Shown: piece by piece, positions 53,780-63,090 of the stretch | Position numbering within the stretch: the stretch's first letter is position 1 | Layout of the letters: the number at the start of each line of letters is the position of its first letter | Assembly (NCBI GenBank): GCA_039811225.1 | Contig: JBDHYG010000011.1 | Span: 19,842 to 83,841 of the forward strand | Source: JAFDXJ01 sp039811225 | GTDB lineage: Bacteria > Bacteroidota > Bacteroidia > Chitinophagales > Chitinophagaceae | DNA: 64,000 nucleotides | Reading direction: 5' to 3' | Program-made: the position numbers and the translations under genes | Notes under the pieces: model-generated | What the model saw: only the letters and a program-made list of their open reading frames with translations | Databases searched by the model: none | Told to the model about the DNA's origin: nothing

Positions 53780-55240
53780 TTAATGCGTATGCCGCCTGTT
53801 GAGAATACCACCAGCGGCTTCTTTAATGGTATTGGCAAAAACAAATGCGCGGGGATCCACTTCATACACCAGGTTCTTCAATTTGCGTAACTCCATACGG
53901 GTGATCACGGTGAAAATAATATCGCACTCGGTACTGATTTCAAAACGCCCGGGCAAAAAACCTCTTTCTCCTTTATACACGGTAATTCCCCGCCCCAGGT
54001 TATTGACCAGTTCATATTTTATGGCTTCACTTTTCCCGGAAATAATGGTAACTCCCGTATATGCCTGGATACCTTCCACGATATAATCAATCGTGCGTGT
54101 TGCAGCGAAATAGGTGAGAATGGAATACAATGAAGTTTCTATGCCAAATTTAAAAGCCGCGATTGTAAAAATCAGGATATTTAACCCCAGGATAATTTCT
54201 GTAATGGTAAAAGAAGTACGCTTCAGCGTATAAAGCGCCAGGACTTCTATGCCGTCTAACGCAGCGCCGGCGCGCATAACGAGGCCAATCCCGATACCGA
54301 GAAAAATACCGCCAAATACTGCAATCAGTAATTTATCGCTGGTGAGTGGATAATCGGGCAAAACATACAAGCAAACACCAAATAAAATAATGCTGGCCAG
54401 GATGCGGAAGGCAAAATTTCTTCCGAGTGTAAAATAACTGAGCGCTACCAGGGGCAGGTTGAGTAACAAAATAAGTCCGGATAAATTGAGATGATATATT
54501 TCATGCAGTAATAAGGAAAGGCCGGTAATACCGCCATCGAAGAAGCGATTGGGTACCAGGAAACATTTCAACGCAAAACCGGAAATGATGATGCCGACCA
54601 GGTTTAAAATAATATCCTGGATCATTCCTGTCGTCTCCATTTTTTGTTTCTTAGGCATAGTAGCCGCAAGTTTTAGTTTTAAGCGTTTCAGTATTTCCTG
54701 TTTTTTTGTTTCATTTTCGCGGGTAGCTGTTTTTGTAAAATACGTATGTGCTGATAAAAACTCCACTTCCCGCATTTGCCATTCCAATTGGGTTTGTATG
54801 ATATCATTTTTTTTGAACTCATGATATAAGCGTTCGGAAAATGCATCATAGTCATCGGTGCCGAGGTAATACAAGTCTGCATCACAGAGTATCTTGCTCA
54901 ACAGGTTGGCAGGTGTCTGCGGTAATTGTGTGGCCATGATGATAGTACAGATATCTGCAATTTGTTCCGGGGTATAGCCATATTCGGGTAAATATTTCCG
55001 GGCGAGCTGGCAGGAAATTTTTTCATGGTCCTGGTGGTTTTGCAGGAATCCGGCATCATGAAAAAGGGCTGCTGTTTTAAGCAGAGTAAGATCATCCCCC
55101 TGGACACCTTCTGCAGTTGCGAGATGAATTGCCGCCTGTAAAACATGGTTCGTGTGTGCCACATTATGGTACGTAATAAACGCCGGCAGTCCTTTTTCCA
55201 ATTTGTCTATCAAAAATGTGTACACTTGTTCGAACTGCAT
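53780..55240 (-). CDS. Fusion of HD hydrolase domain, YitT membrane domain and DUF2179
   Basis: The single frame encodes 486 residues with three parts. Residues 1-190 are an HD-superfamily hydrolase: His25 and His29 in YHNVAHTNHV, the His61-Asp62 pair in ALFHDAGF and a late Asp in LCDADLYYLG. After a basic linker, residues 206-395 form a YitT-type membrane domain of about five helices (FALKCFLVPNRFFDGGITGL, VMRAGAALDGIEVL). Residues 396-486 are DUF2179 (GRGITVYKGERGFLPGRFEI, LKNLVYEVDPRAFVFANTIK). YitT proteins usually have only the last two parts. The gene starts 18 bases after the cyclase gene, so a cyclic nucleotide is a natural candidate ligand or substrate; that is inference. An internal start at Met201 would give a plain YitT protein. 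Confidence 0.85.
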   Translation of the reverse strand: MQFEQVYTFLIDKLEKGLPAFITYHNVAHTNHVLQAAIHLATAEGVQGDDLTLLKTAALFHDAGFLQNHQDHEKISCQLARKYLPEYGYTPEQIADICTIIMATQLPQTPANLLSKILCDADLYYLGTDDYDAFSERLYHEFKKNDIIQTQLEWQMREVEFLSAHTYFTKTATRENETKKQEILKRLKLKLAATMPKKQKMETTGMIQDIILNLVGIIISGFALKCFLVPNRFFDGGITGLSLLLHEIYHLNLSGLILLLNLPLVALSYFTLGRNFAFRILASIILFGVCLYVLPDYPLTSDKLLIAVFGGIFLGIGIGLVMRAGAALDGIEVLALYTLKRTSFTITEIILGLNILIFTIAAFKFGIETSLYSILTYFAATRTIDYIVEGIQAYTGVTIISGKSEAIKYELVNNLGRGITVYKGERGFLPGRFEISTECDIIFTVITRMELRKLKNLVYEVDPRAFVFANTIKEAAGGILNRRHTH

Positions 55241-55258
55241 AAAAAATTTTTTTTCAGA

Positions 55259-56290
55259 TCAATTCAACACTTCATAGAGGATAACTTCCTGTGTTTTATT
55301 TTTCAGCATAGCCGAGCCGATTTTCCGGCAATTAAATGATTGCTTTACCAGGTCATAACAATGTTCCGTTATTACCACCTGGCTTTGTCCGGCCACTGCT
55401 TGTAACCGTTGTGCGGTATTCACACTATCACCGATGACTGTAAAATCCAGGCGGCGCAAGGCAGCAGACCCTATATTTCCTGAAATCATATCACCGCTAT
55501 TGATGCCTATAGAAACTTTGGGAGAGAATCCATTTTCAGCCGGTAGGGCATCGATGGCATTTTTAATTGCCAGGCAGGCATCAATGGCTCGGTCGAGATG
55601 ATAAGAACCTTTGAAGACAGCCATGATACAATCCCCTATGAATTTATCTACCGTCCCATTCTGTGCAATAATTTCTTTCACCATCAGATCAAAATAACGG
55701 TTGAGCATTTTCACTACCGTATCCGGGTTTTCTTTTTCACTGATGGCGGTAAAGCTGCAGATATCAATGAACGCCACGGTAGCGCTGATATTTTCATTGG
55801 CTGTCAGCAAATTTTCATATTCCCGGGTTCCCATAAAAGTCAGTACAGTTTCATCCACATACATTTTAAGGATATTATTTTCCTTTATGGCTTTGAATGT
55901 TTCTTTTATCTGGTCCACGTGATGGATCGTCTTTTCCATGGTCAGTTCGAGGTCATCAAAATTGACTGGTTTGGTGACGAAATCAAATGCACCCCGGTTC
56001 ATGGCCGTACGGATATTATCCATATCGCCATAAGCAGATACCATCACCGTTTTGATGAGTGGGTAGGTTTCAGAAATTTTTGTTAGCAGGGTAAGGCCAT
56101 CCATTTCAGGCATATTAATATCGCTGAGAACAATATCTATTCCTTCACTTTGTTTTATTTTTTCCAATGCTTCTGTACCATTTGCCGCAAAAACAAATTC
56201 ATAGATATGTTCCCGTATTTTTTGGCGAAACTTTTGCCTGATCAGCGTTTCAAGATCCGCCTCATCATCAGCCACTAAGATTTTCGTCAT
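55259..56290 (-). CDS. Response regulator with class III adenylate/guanylate cyclase output
   Basis: The 343-residue protein has a receiver domain (1-125; phospho-Asp57 in VLSDINMPEMDG, Lys107 in VTKPVN) and a class III cyclase domain (about 165-343). Metal ligands are Asp176 (FIDICSFT) and Asp220 (KFIGDC). The adenine-specifying Lys is Lys216, and its partner is Thr284 in DFTVIGDSVN, where class IIIa enzymes have Asp. Asn291 and Arg295 (NTAQR) are the transition-state residues. All catalytic positions are present. The Lys/Thr pair is the class IIIb pattern, which in known members is stimulated by bicarbonate. The start overlaps the REC gene stop (ATGA). Confidence 0.92.
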   Translation of the reverse strand: MTKILVADDEADLETLIRQKFRQKIREHIYEFVFAANGTEALEKIKQSEGIDIVLSDINMPEMDGLTLLTKISETYPLIKTVMVSAYGDMDNIRTAMNRGAFDFVTKPVNFDDLELTMEKTIHHVDQIKETFKAIKENNILKMYVDETVLTFMGTREYENLLTANENISATVAFIDICSFTAISEKENPDTVVKMLNRYFDLMVKEIIAQNGTVDKFIGDCIMAVFKGSYHLDRAIDACLAIKNAIDALPAENGFSPKVSIGINSGDMISGNIGSAALRRLDFTVIGDSVNTAQRLQAVAGQSQVVITEHCYDLVKQSFNCRKIGSAMLKNKTQEVILYEVLN

Positions 56291-56664
56291 ACAAGTTTTG
56301 TTTTGAGTTTTTCCTTTAAAGCTACAAAATCTACTGGTTTTGTCAGGAAATCATCGGCGCCCAGTTTCATGGCTTCCATATAATTTTCTTTATCGCCATA
56401 AGCGGTAATCATCATGACAAAGGGTGGTGGTTCATCAAATTTTTCCTTGATACGCCTGAGCAATTCCAGGCCACTCATTCCCGGCATATTAATATCGGAG
56501 AGGATAAGCACGGCTTCATGATCATTTGAATTTAAAAATTGTATAGCTTCTTCCCCGGAATAGGCAAAGACAAAAATCAATTCCCCGCTTTTTATTTCCT
56601 TACGGAATCTTTGTTCGAATAACGTTTTCACGTCCTTTTCATCATCTACGACTAATATTTTCAT
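56287..56664 (-). CDS. Stand-alone receiver domain response regulator
   Basis: At 125 residues this is a receiver with no output domain: acidic pocket VVDDEKD, phospho-Asp in ILSDINMPGMSG, Thr in MMITAYGD and Lys in FLTKPVDF. It closely resembles the receiver of the cyclase gene (both have SDINMP, AYGD, TKPV and a RFRKxI-type start), so one probably arose from the other. It lies between the kinase and the cyclase gene, 9 bases from the former and overlapping the latter. It may act as a phosphate shuttle or sink. Confidence 0.93.
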   Translation of the reverse strand: MKILVVDDEKDVKTLFEQRFRKEIKSGELIFVFAYSGEEAIQFLNSNDHEAVLILSDINMPGMSGLELLRRIKEKFDEPPPFVMMITAYGDKENYMEAMKLGADDFLTKPVDFVALKEKLKTKLV

Positions 56665-56673
56665 AGCAGTTGA

Positions 56674-58011
56674 TTAAAATGGTAAAATAAGAATAAAAGT
56701 AGTTCCTGACCCAACTTTTGTTTCAACTTTAATTTCGCCCCCATGCGATTTAATAATATCATAACTCAGGGAAAGGCCTAACCCGGTTCCTTGGCCGGTA
56801 GGTTTGGTGGTAAAAAAGGGTTGAAATATTTTATCCAAATTTTCTTCCGGAATGCCATTGCCATTATCTTCCACGCGCAATTCGATGGCCTGGTCAATTT
56901 TTTTGGTAGAAACTGAAACAGTGGGCAAATAATCAGCGGACAATTCTTTCTTTTTTTGCATGACGGCATAAAATGCATTGGTAATTAAATTCAGGATCAC
57001 CCGTCCAATATCCTGTGCCACGAGTTCAATTTTAGGTATAGTGTTGTCAAAATCCGTTTTCATCGTGGCATTAAACGATTTATCTTTTGCCCGTAGGCCA
57101 TGATAGGCCAGCCGCAGGTATTCATCGGCCAGGGCATTGATGTCGGTCAATTCTTTTTCACCGGTACTGGTACGGGAATGTTGCAACATCCCCTTTACAA
57201 TAGCATCTGCCCGCTGGCCATGAAACATAATTTTTTTCTCATTTTCATTAATATCATTTGCCAGGGCACGTACTTCATCATAATCATTTTTAGCAATGGC
57301 CTCATTCATTTCTGCAATCAATTCTGTATTCAGTTCAGAAAAATTGTTGACAAAATTGAGGGGGTTTTGTATCTCATGTGCAATGCCGGCAGTGAGTTCC
57401 CCGAGTGAAGCCATCTTTTCCGACTGTATCAGTTGCGATTGTGTGGCTTTCAGTTCCTGCAGGGTATTTTCTATTTTATCTTTCTGGCTTTGTAGCTCCG
57501 ATGTTCTTTCGGCCACTAATTTTTCCAGTTCTTCTTTTTTAATGGTGACCAATCTCTTTTGTTCTTCTTCCCTTGCGGCTTTTTCATTGGCCAATCGCAA
57601 GGCTTTTTGTTGCCGGGAGGAATAAATCAACATAGCAACCATCCATACAATGGAAAAGAAAATACCTACATCAAAATAGGTATCCAATTTTTTATAAAAT
57701 GCAAAGTTCACAGATTTAAAAATATCAGATGCAAAGGAGATGATCACAAATGGCAGGACTGAAAGCATCAATGTGCGCAGCGCTAAAAATTCATTTTTAG
57801 CCAGGGCCAGTATAACCAGACCCAGGAGAAAGACATGCCATACCCACCTGGTGTAATCCTGGATCCCGGTGGATGTTTCCACCACGAAAAGCGTAATAAT
57901 GCCCCACTGTAAATATTGAAGAAGTTTCTTAAACTTATTACCCCCCGGCTGGTTATTCAGGATATTGCCTGACACCCTTACCAGGAAAAAAGCAATGAAA
58001 GGTTCCAGCAT
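56674..58011 (-). CDS. Membrane sensor histidine kinase of the cyclase operon
   Basis: This kinase has 445 residues. The first 130 form about four or five membrane helices with almost no periplasmic loop, so it senses within the membrane or through other proteins. A coiled coil (about 135-200) leads to the transmitter: His212 in GELTAGIAHEIQNPLNFVNN, an ATPase domain with VEDNGNGIPEE and TGQGTGLGLSLSYDIIKSHG. The REC and REC-cyclase genes follow in the same operon and are its obvious partners. The transmitter is very like those of the kinases at 60460 and 63091. Confidence 0.92.
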   Translation of the reverse strand: MLEPFIAFFLVRVSGNILNNQPGGNKFKKLLQYLQWGIITLFVVETSTGIQDYTRWVWHVFLLGLVILALAKNEFLALRTLMLSVLPFVIISFASDIFKSVNFAFYKKLDTYFDVGIFFSIVWMVAMLIYSSRQQKALRLANEKAAREEEQKRLVTIKKEELEKLVAERTSELQSQKDKIENTLQELKATQSQLIQSEKMASLGELTAGIAHEIQNPLNFVNNFSELNTELIAEMNEAIAKNDYDEVRALANDINENEKKIMFHGQRADAIVKGMLQHSRTSTGEKELTDINALADEYLRLAYHGLRAKDKSFNATMKTDFDNTIPKIELVAQDIGRVILNLITNAFYAVMQKKKELSADYLPTVSVSTKKIDQAIELRVEDNGNGIPEENLDKIFQPFFTTKPTGQGTGLGLSLSYDIIKSHGGEIKVETKVGSGTTFILILPF

Positions 58012-58162
58012 CTACTGTATTTTTAATTCTATGCAATAAAATTAAAGGAAGTATTAGATACCTGAACTTGTTTTTTCAGAATTTTTATTAATGGTAGATG
58101 CATTTTACTTCTCCGTACTGGCAAGGAGTGATAATGGTTCAATATTTTTTTTCAATGATGTA

Positions 58163-58189
58163 ATAAAAAAACCACCCGATTGGGTGGTT
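58163..58189 (-). terminator. Intrinsic terminator of the PQQ-propeller gene
   Basis: Reverse strand AACCACCC, AATC, GGGTGGTT, then TTTTTATT. It lies about 25 bases past the stop codon at 58215 and separates this gene from the kinase operon. Confidence 0.9.
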
Positions 58190-58214
58190 GGAAAAAAAAA
58201 GCTGATACGTTTGT

Positions 58215-60218
58215 CTAAAATGCAAATCCGGAAATTACAGATCCATCAGTTTTGTAATAAATGATCCGGCCCAATTCATCCATTTTATAATCCGGGTCTT
58301 TTTTATCTCCTAAAATAATTTTCCGGATTTCGGTTCCATTATTTTTATCAATCATCATAACACCTGCATCTTTTGCCATATTGCTGCCCCCGAAATTGGT
58401 CAGCATGGCCATGTAATTATTGGCTTCTTTCGTTGCATTAAAGCGCCTGCTGATTGATTTGAAACTCTCTACAGCTGCACCGCCAAAGTTAGCGGCATTA
58501 GAATTGGCATTTTTAATACTGTTATCAACAGATGAACTGGTACTTCCATAATAGCCTTTTGCATAACTCATCTGTGCACTCTGTGCCATTTGCTGTGCAG
58601 AAATCGTTGCGGAAGTAAGGGCTCCAAGGCCACTGGTCAATTTCCCTGCCAGGGTACGGCCCGGCGCCGGTTGATATGTATGAAATACCTGCTTTCCTGT
58701 ATAATCGTACAAGCGGATATTCTGATCGGATGTAAGTAATACGCCATTCTCCCGCAATTGCAATGAGGTAGGGTCTTCATTCCCTTCAAAACGGATATCG
58801 GTAATCCAGTCTGTTAATTCTCCTTTTTCAAAATCCACTTTGTAAATAGTACTATTCGCATAAACATACCCGGTTTTCGCATCCAGATTTTGCCCGCTAC
58901 AATTTTTCATTGCCAGGCCCTTCTTCCAGGTTTTATCTCCTGATTCCAGGCTCAGGATATTAACTTCATCCGATGTACGATAATATAAACCCTGTGGCAC
59001 AAGCTGCAGATCCCTGACCGTGCCTTTTATTTCCAATGCTTTTTTACTAATCGATTTCCCGGCATCGAGGTCCACAATGCTGATAAAATTGGTACCCTGA
59101 TCGCGGGCAGTGGCCAGTATCAGTTTGTTACCGGATAATTTATACGCCACCACATCACCCTGCAATTCCACATCGCTATTCCATTTTTCGACGCCTGTCA
59201 ACATATCCAGGCAAAGCAGGGTAGCCCGGTTTTTCTTAGCTGCACCCGATTTTTTTAATTTCCCGATTAGGCCGCCGCCTTTATCATTTGCCTTAGAAAT
59301 ATCTTCCTGTGTTTTTTCTGCTGTTGCTACCAACATGCCGTGCTCATCAAATAAAATATTGGCAACCGGAGAAGGTAGTTCAACCCGTTTCCACACTTCT
59401 TTTCCATCAGCAATATTAAATGCCGTTAGAATGTCCTGGTTCCAGAAATAAATCAGTGTCATATCTCCCTGCTGAAAGAAATCAGCAGACGTTTGTGTAG
59501 CCATTTGCCCGGCAGCTTTATCCAGTGTTTTGCCAAAAGAAAACATTTTACCCAGGCCACTTCCTGAAGATGGCTCCGGTGCTGCAACCGGAAGATCACT
59601 CTTCATCTCAATGCTATAAGCCACTTCGCCATTCGTTTTATTTAATTTATAAATATTTTTATCCGTTGCTATAAAAATCGCATCGGGTGTTTCACCAGCC
59701 TGTGACACAATTTGCTCCGAATTTTTAGAAAATAATTTTTCCTGTTCCCACACTTTTTGACCAGTTGCCAGGTCTGCTAAAATGAGAACCGGTTTCCCGG
59801 TTTTTCCAAAACCATAAAACAAAACCTGGTTACTTTTCATCAGATAAATCCGTTTGGTTACTGATTGCATACCCATCGTTGCCGTATTGGCAACGACATT
59901 CCCCGTAACCAGGTCAATAATATTATTGACTGATTTCGTTATCCCGGATTTGGACAAAGCTGCATATGGTGTGCCTTCTATGGGATCATAATTGGTTTCC
60001 TGGATATTTTCAATATCCTCATTTTTCCAAATTTCAGAACCGTCTTTGGGACTGATGCCAAATAAGCCATCTTTGGTGGCTACTACCAAAATGCCGGCAT
60101 CCGAAATTTGATACCAGTTGATCTTGGATTGGAAATCTTTTGTCCAGTCATTCGTTGCCTGTGCAAACAGATATTGTCCGCAGAGAAACAATACCCATGT
60201 AATGATGATTTTTTTCAT
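58215..60218 (-). CDS. Secreted PQQ-like beta-propeller protein
   Basis: From the ATG at 60216-60218 the protein has 667 residues and a signal peptide (MKKIIITWVLFLCGQYLFAQ). An upstream in-frame start adds 18 residues before it and is unlikely. Blade-like repeats with a Gly-x-x-x-Trp core recur: DGSEIWKNEDI, TGQKVWEQEKLF, DGKEVWKRVELP, TGVEKWNSDVEL, SGDKTWKKGLAM. These resemble PQQ enzyme repeats and BamB, but no PQQ-binding active site is evident, so it is likely a binding or scaffold propeller. A glycine-rich, partly helical region (about 540-620) interrupts the last blades. It lies between two kinase genes, which suggests but does not show a sensory role. Confidence 0.8.
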   Translation of the reverse strand: MKKIIITWVLFLCGQYLFAQATNDWTKDFQSKINWYQISDAGILVVATKDGLFGISPKDGSEIWKNEDIENIQETNYDPIEGTPYAALSKSGITKSVNNIIDLVTGNVVANTATMGMQSVTKRIYLMKSNQVLFYGFGKTGKPVLILADLATGQKVWEQEKLFSKNSEQIVSQAGETPDAIFIATDKNIYKLNKTNGEVAYSIEMKSDLPVAAPEPSSGSGLGKMFSFGKTLDKAAGQMATQTSADFFQQGDMTLIYFWNQDILTAFNIADGKEVWKRVELPSPVANILFDEHGMLVATAEKTQEDISKANDKGGGLIGKLKKSGAAKKNRATLLCLDMLTGVEKWNSDVELQGDVVAYKLSGNKLILATARDQGTNFISIVDLDAGKSISKKALEIKGTVRDLQLVPQGLYYRTSDEVNILSLESGDKTWKKGLAMKNCSGQNLDAKTGYVYANSTIYKVDFEKGELTDWITDIRFEGNEDPTSLQLRENGVLLTSDQNIRLYDYTGKQVFHTYQPAPGRTLAGKLTSGLGALTSATISAQQMAQSAQMSYAKGYYGSTSSSVDNSIKNANSNAANFGGAAVESFKSISRRFNATKEANNYMAMLTNFGGSNMAKDAGVMMIDKNNGTEIRKIILGDKKDPDYKMDELGRIIYYKTDGSVISGFAF

Positions 60219-60459
60219 GTTACTTTTTTTTGGTTCTATGGCTAATGAGCGTTTATCAGCGGCTCCTACCATATATGTTATGTAATAACTTCTTATTATT
60301 AAAACTCTAAAACAAAAAAAGGCTTTCTACCTGTCATGGCAATACCGTTTATTGGGTATTCCATAAAGGAAATGCAGGGCTTTTACTTATAAAAGATGGT
60401 ACGAAAAATTGATTTGGATGTAATGTCGGCGGGTACAAAAATGTTTCCTCACAATCCTT

Positions 60460-62856
60460 TTAGGAAACTGGTAATTGAATGGTAAAAGTGGTGCCTTCGC
60501 CTTCTTTGCTATCTACCCGAATGGTTCCATTATGTACTTTGGTAATGATATCATAGGTCATACTCAAACCCAGGCCGGTACCTTGCCCGGTGGGCTTTGT
60601 CGTAAAAAAAGGTTGAAATATTTTTTCAATAATGGTGGGGGGGATCCCATTGCCATTATCGGATACGATGATTTGTATAGCATTATTTAATTTTTTGGTT
60701 TCCACGGTAACCAGGGGCTGGAATTTTTCCGTAGCTGTTTCTGCGGAAGCCGGTGACGAATTCCGGTTCCGTTCTGTACAGGCATAAAATGCGTTATTGA
60801 CCAGGTTCAAAAGCGCCCTTCCCATATCCTGGGGCACGATATTTATTTTTCCAATATGTTCATCAAATGATGTCTTATAATTGGCGTTGAATTGTTTGTC
60901 CTTTGCCCGCAGGCCATGATAGCTCAGGCGCAGGTATTCATCACATAGTGCATTGATATCAGTCAATTCTTTCTGGCCGGTATTTTTCCGGGAATGTTGC
61001 AGCATACCCTTCACAATGGCATCGGCCCTTTTGCCATGGTAATTGACCTTAGCGGCATTTGCTTTGATATTGTCTGCTATTTGTTTGGCCTCTGTCAAAT
61101 TACCCTTCTCCATTTCCGCTTGCATTTCATCTATTAACTCGTTATTTAGTTCTGAAAAATTATTGACAAAATTCAACGGGTTTTGAATTTCATGGGCAAT
61201 GCCGGCCGTGAGTTCTCCAAGAGAAGCCATTTTCTCGGATTGAACCAATTGTGCCTGGGTAGTTTTCAATTCATGCAAAGTGTTTTCCAGTTCCTTATTC
61301 AGTTTTTGTTTTTCTTTGAAGCGCCTGAAAAATAATAGCGCAATACCAACAAAAGCGATCAGGCCAATGATCGAAATATTTTTGATGAGCTTTTGTTTTT
61401 CTATTTGTGATTGCTGGAGGGCAAGCTGTTTGTCCTGGCTGGCTTTTAACAATGCCCGTTTATTTTCAAATTCGAGTTGATTAGTCAGGCTGGTAATTTT
61501 TAACGCTTTTTCATTATTAGCCAGTGAATCATCATACTGATTGTATTTCAGGCTACTGGCATACGCCTTTTCATAATCTCCCATGCTGGCATACCCCTCT
61601 TTCATCATCATATAAATGTTGGTCAGGTTTCCATAATCAGTAGGCACTGTAATTAACAATGCCTGCTGTAAAATACTAATGGCTTTATCCGGCATGTTCA
61701 TTTTAATGTACACGTTTGCGATTGCCTGTAACGAAAAAGACTGGTGATACAGGTCATTAATTTGTTTACTGATAGTCATGGAAGAATCGTAGTAAAGCAA
61801 GGCCTGCTGATAATCACCCAGGCTCATATAACTATAACCGATATAATAATACCCATCATTTAGTTTTCGTTTGTCTGAAATTTTTTTAGCCAGGGCCAAA
61901 CTTTCCCGGCCATTGATAAGTGCCTCTTTATACCTGCCCTGTGAAGACAGTATTTCAGAAATATAGGAATAGGTACTGCTTAAATCCATTGGATCACCTA
62001 AATTTTTTCGGATAGCGAGTGCCTGATAATGATTTTTCAAAGCCTCCTCGGGGTTATCCATCCGGCCATAGGTAACCCCCAAATCACTGTAGGCTGTCGC
62101 GATAAATGCAGAATCATGCATGCCCTGGGCAACTTGTAATGCATTTTCTTGTGTCTTCAATGCTTCTTTATAATCTTTAACCTGCAAATAAATAAACCCG
62201 TTTGCAAGTAAACATTGCAGCATGGAGGTAGAGTCTTGTATTTCTTTCGCAATATCCAGCGCTACCAGGTTATTCTCCAGGGCGTCTCCAAAATTGGACA
62301 TATACCGCTGGGTAAGCGCCATCTCGTAATACGCTAAGGCCGTTTTTTGCTTGTCTTTCAATGCCGAATAAAGGGAAATACTGGTTTTAAAATAAACAAG
62401 CGCTTCAGCCAGCTTATTTTGATTCATCATCAATTCAGCCAGGTGCAGATAGACAGATGCCATACCGGCTTTATCCTTCGTTTCATTCCAAAGAATGGAA
62501 GCAGCAAGCAACGAGTTCTTTGCCGTTTTTGCATCGTTATACGTCAAGCCACAACCATAATATTCAAGTGCGCCCGCTTTGAGTTTTTTATAATGGAGAT
62601 ATGTTGCCGGGTTGTTGGGGGCAGAAGGCTGGTTAAGCAAGTTGTCCGAAATGGTCAAAGCAATACTGCTGTATTTCGTACAAGTATCATAATTATAATT
62701 GTTATATGCCAGGGCACTTATTTCGATGAGTAAGCGGGCGCGGGTTGTATCCTCTCTTGCTTCATAGAACCTATCCTTTAATACAGCCATATCCTGCGCA
62801 TGCACATGATTCATGCATAATCCCAAAAGCAGGAATAGTTGTATGATTTTTTTCAT
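60460..62856 (-). CDS. TPR sensor histidine kinase
   Basis: The 798-residue protein starts at the ATG at 62854-62856, giving the signal peptide MKKIIQLFLLLGLCMNHVHA; the frame runs 26 codons further upstream without sense. A periplasmic region of about ten TPR repeats (for example ALAYYEMALTQRYMSNFGDA and LALYDSSMTIS-like units) is followed by one membrane helix (NISIIGLIAFVGIALLFFRR), a coiled coil and the transmitter. His is about 555 in GELTAGIAHEIQNPLNFVNN; the ATP lid includes SDNGNGIPP and TGQGTGLGLSMTYD. No response regulator is beside it. Signal unknown; TPRs usually bind proteins. Confidence 0.9.
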   Translation of the reverse strand: MKKIIQLFLLLGLCMNHVHAQDMAVLKDRFYEAREDTTRARLLIEISALAYNNYNYDTCTKYSSIALTISDNLLNQPSAPNNPATYLHYKKLKAGALEYYGCGLTYNDAKTAKNSLLAASILWNETKDKAGMASVYLHLAELMMNQNKLAEALVYFKTSISLYSALKDKQKTALAYYEMALTQRYMSNFGDALENNLVALDIAKEIQDSTSMLQCLLANGFIYLQVKDYKEALKTQENALQVAQGMHDSAFIATAYSDLGVTYGRMDNPEEALKNHYQALAIRKNLGDPMDLSSTYSYISEILSSQGRYKEALINGRESLALAKKISDKRKLNDGYYYIGYSYMSLGDYQQALLYYDSSMTISKQINDLYHQSFSLQAIANVYIKMNMPDKAISILQQALLITVPTDYGNLTNIYMMMKEGYASMGDYEKAYASSLKYNQYDDSLANNEKALKITSLTNQLEFENKRALLKASQDKQLALQQSQIEKQKLIKNISIIGLIAFVGIALLFFRRFKEKQKLNKELENTLHELKTTQAQLVQSEKMASLGELTAGIAHEIQNPLNFVNNFSELNNELIDEMQAEMEKGNLTEAKQIADNIKANAAKVNYHGKRADAIVKGMLQHSRKNTGQKELTDINALCDEYLRLSYHGLRAKDKQFNANYKTSFDEHIGKINIVPQDMGRALLNLVNNAFYACTERNRNSSPASAETATEKFQPLVTVETKKLNNAIQIIVSDNGNGIPPTIIEKIFQPFFTTKPTGQGTGLGLSMTYDIITKVHNGTIRVDSKEGEGTTFTIQLPVS

Positions 62857-63090
62857 GGGTTTATTCTTACAATAAAATCGCCTGAATACTTGCAGCACAA
62901 ATTTTTTGTTGACATGATTACATGTAAAGTACATCTTTTCATATGATCCAACTTAAACTTTTTTCCCGAGGGGGAAATAAAATAATGCAATTCACAAGTA
63001 ATGATATGTATTAACCTTTTACATTTTTTATTCCTGAAATTAATTGACTTGAAAAAAAGTGGGGAATCAGCATGCCTGTACTTGGCTATT

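Noticed and set aside
60335..60366. Inverted repeat AATACC/GGTATT downstream of the TPR kinase gene
   Set aside because: No T-run follows the stem on the relevant strand, so it was not called a terminator.
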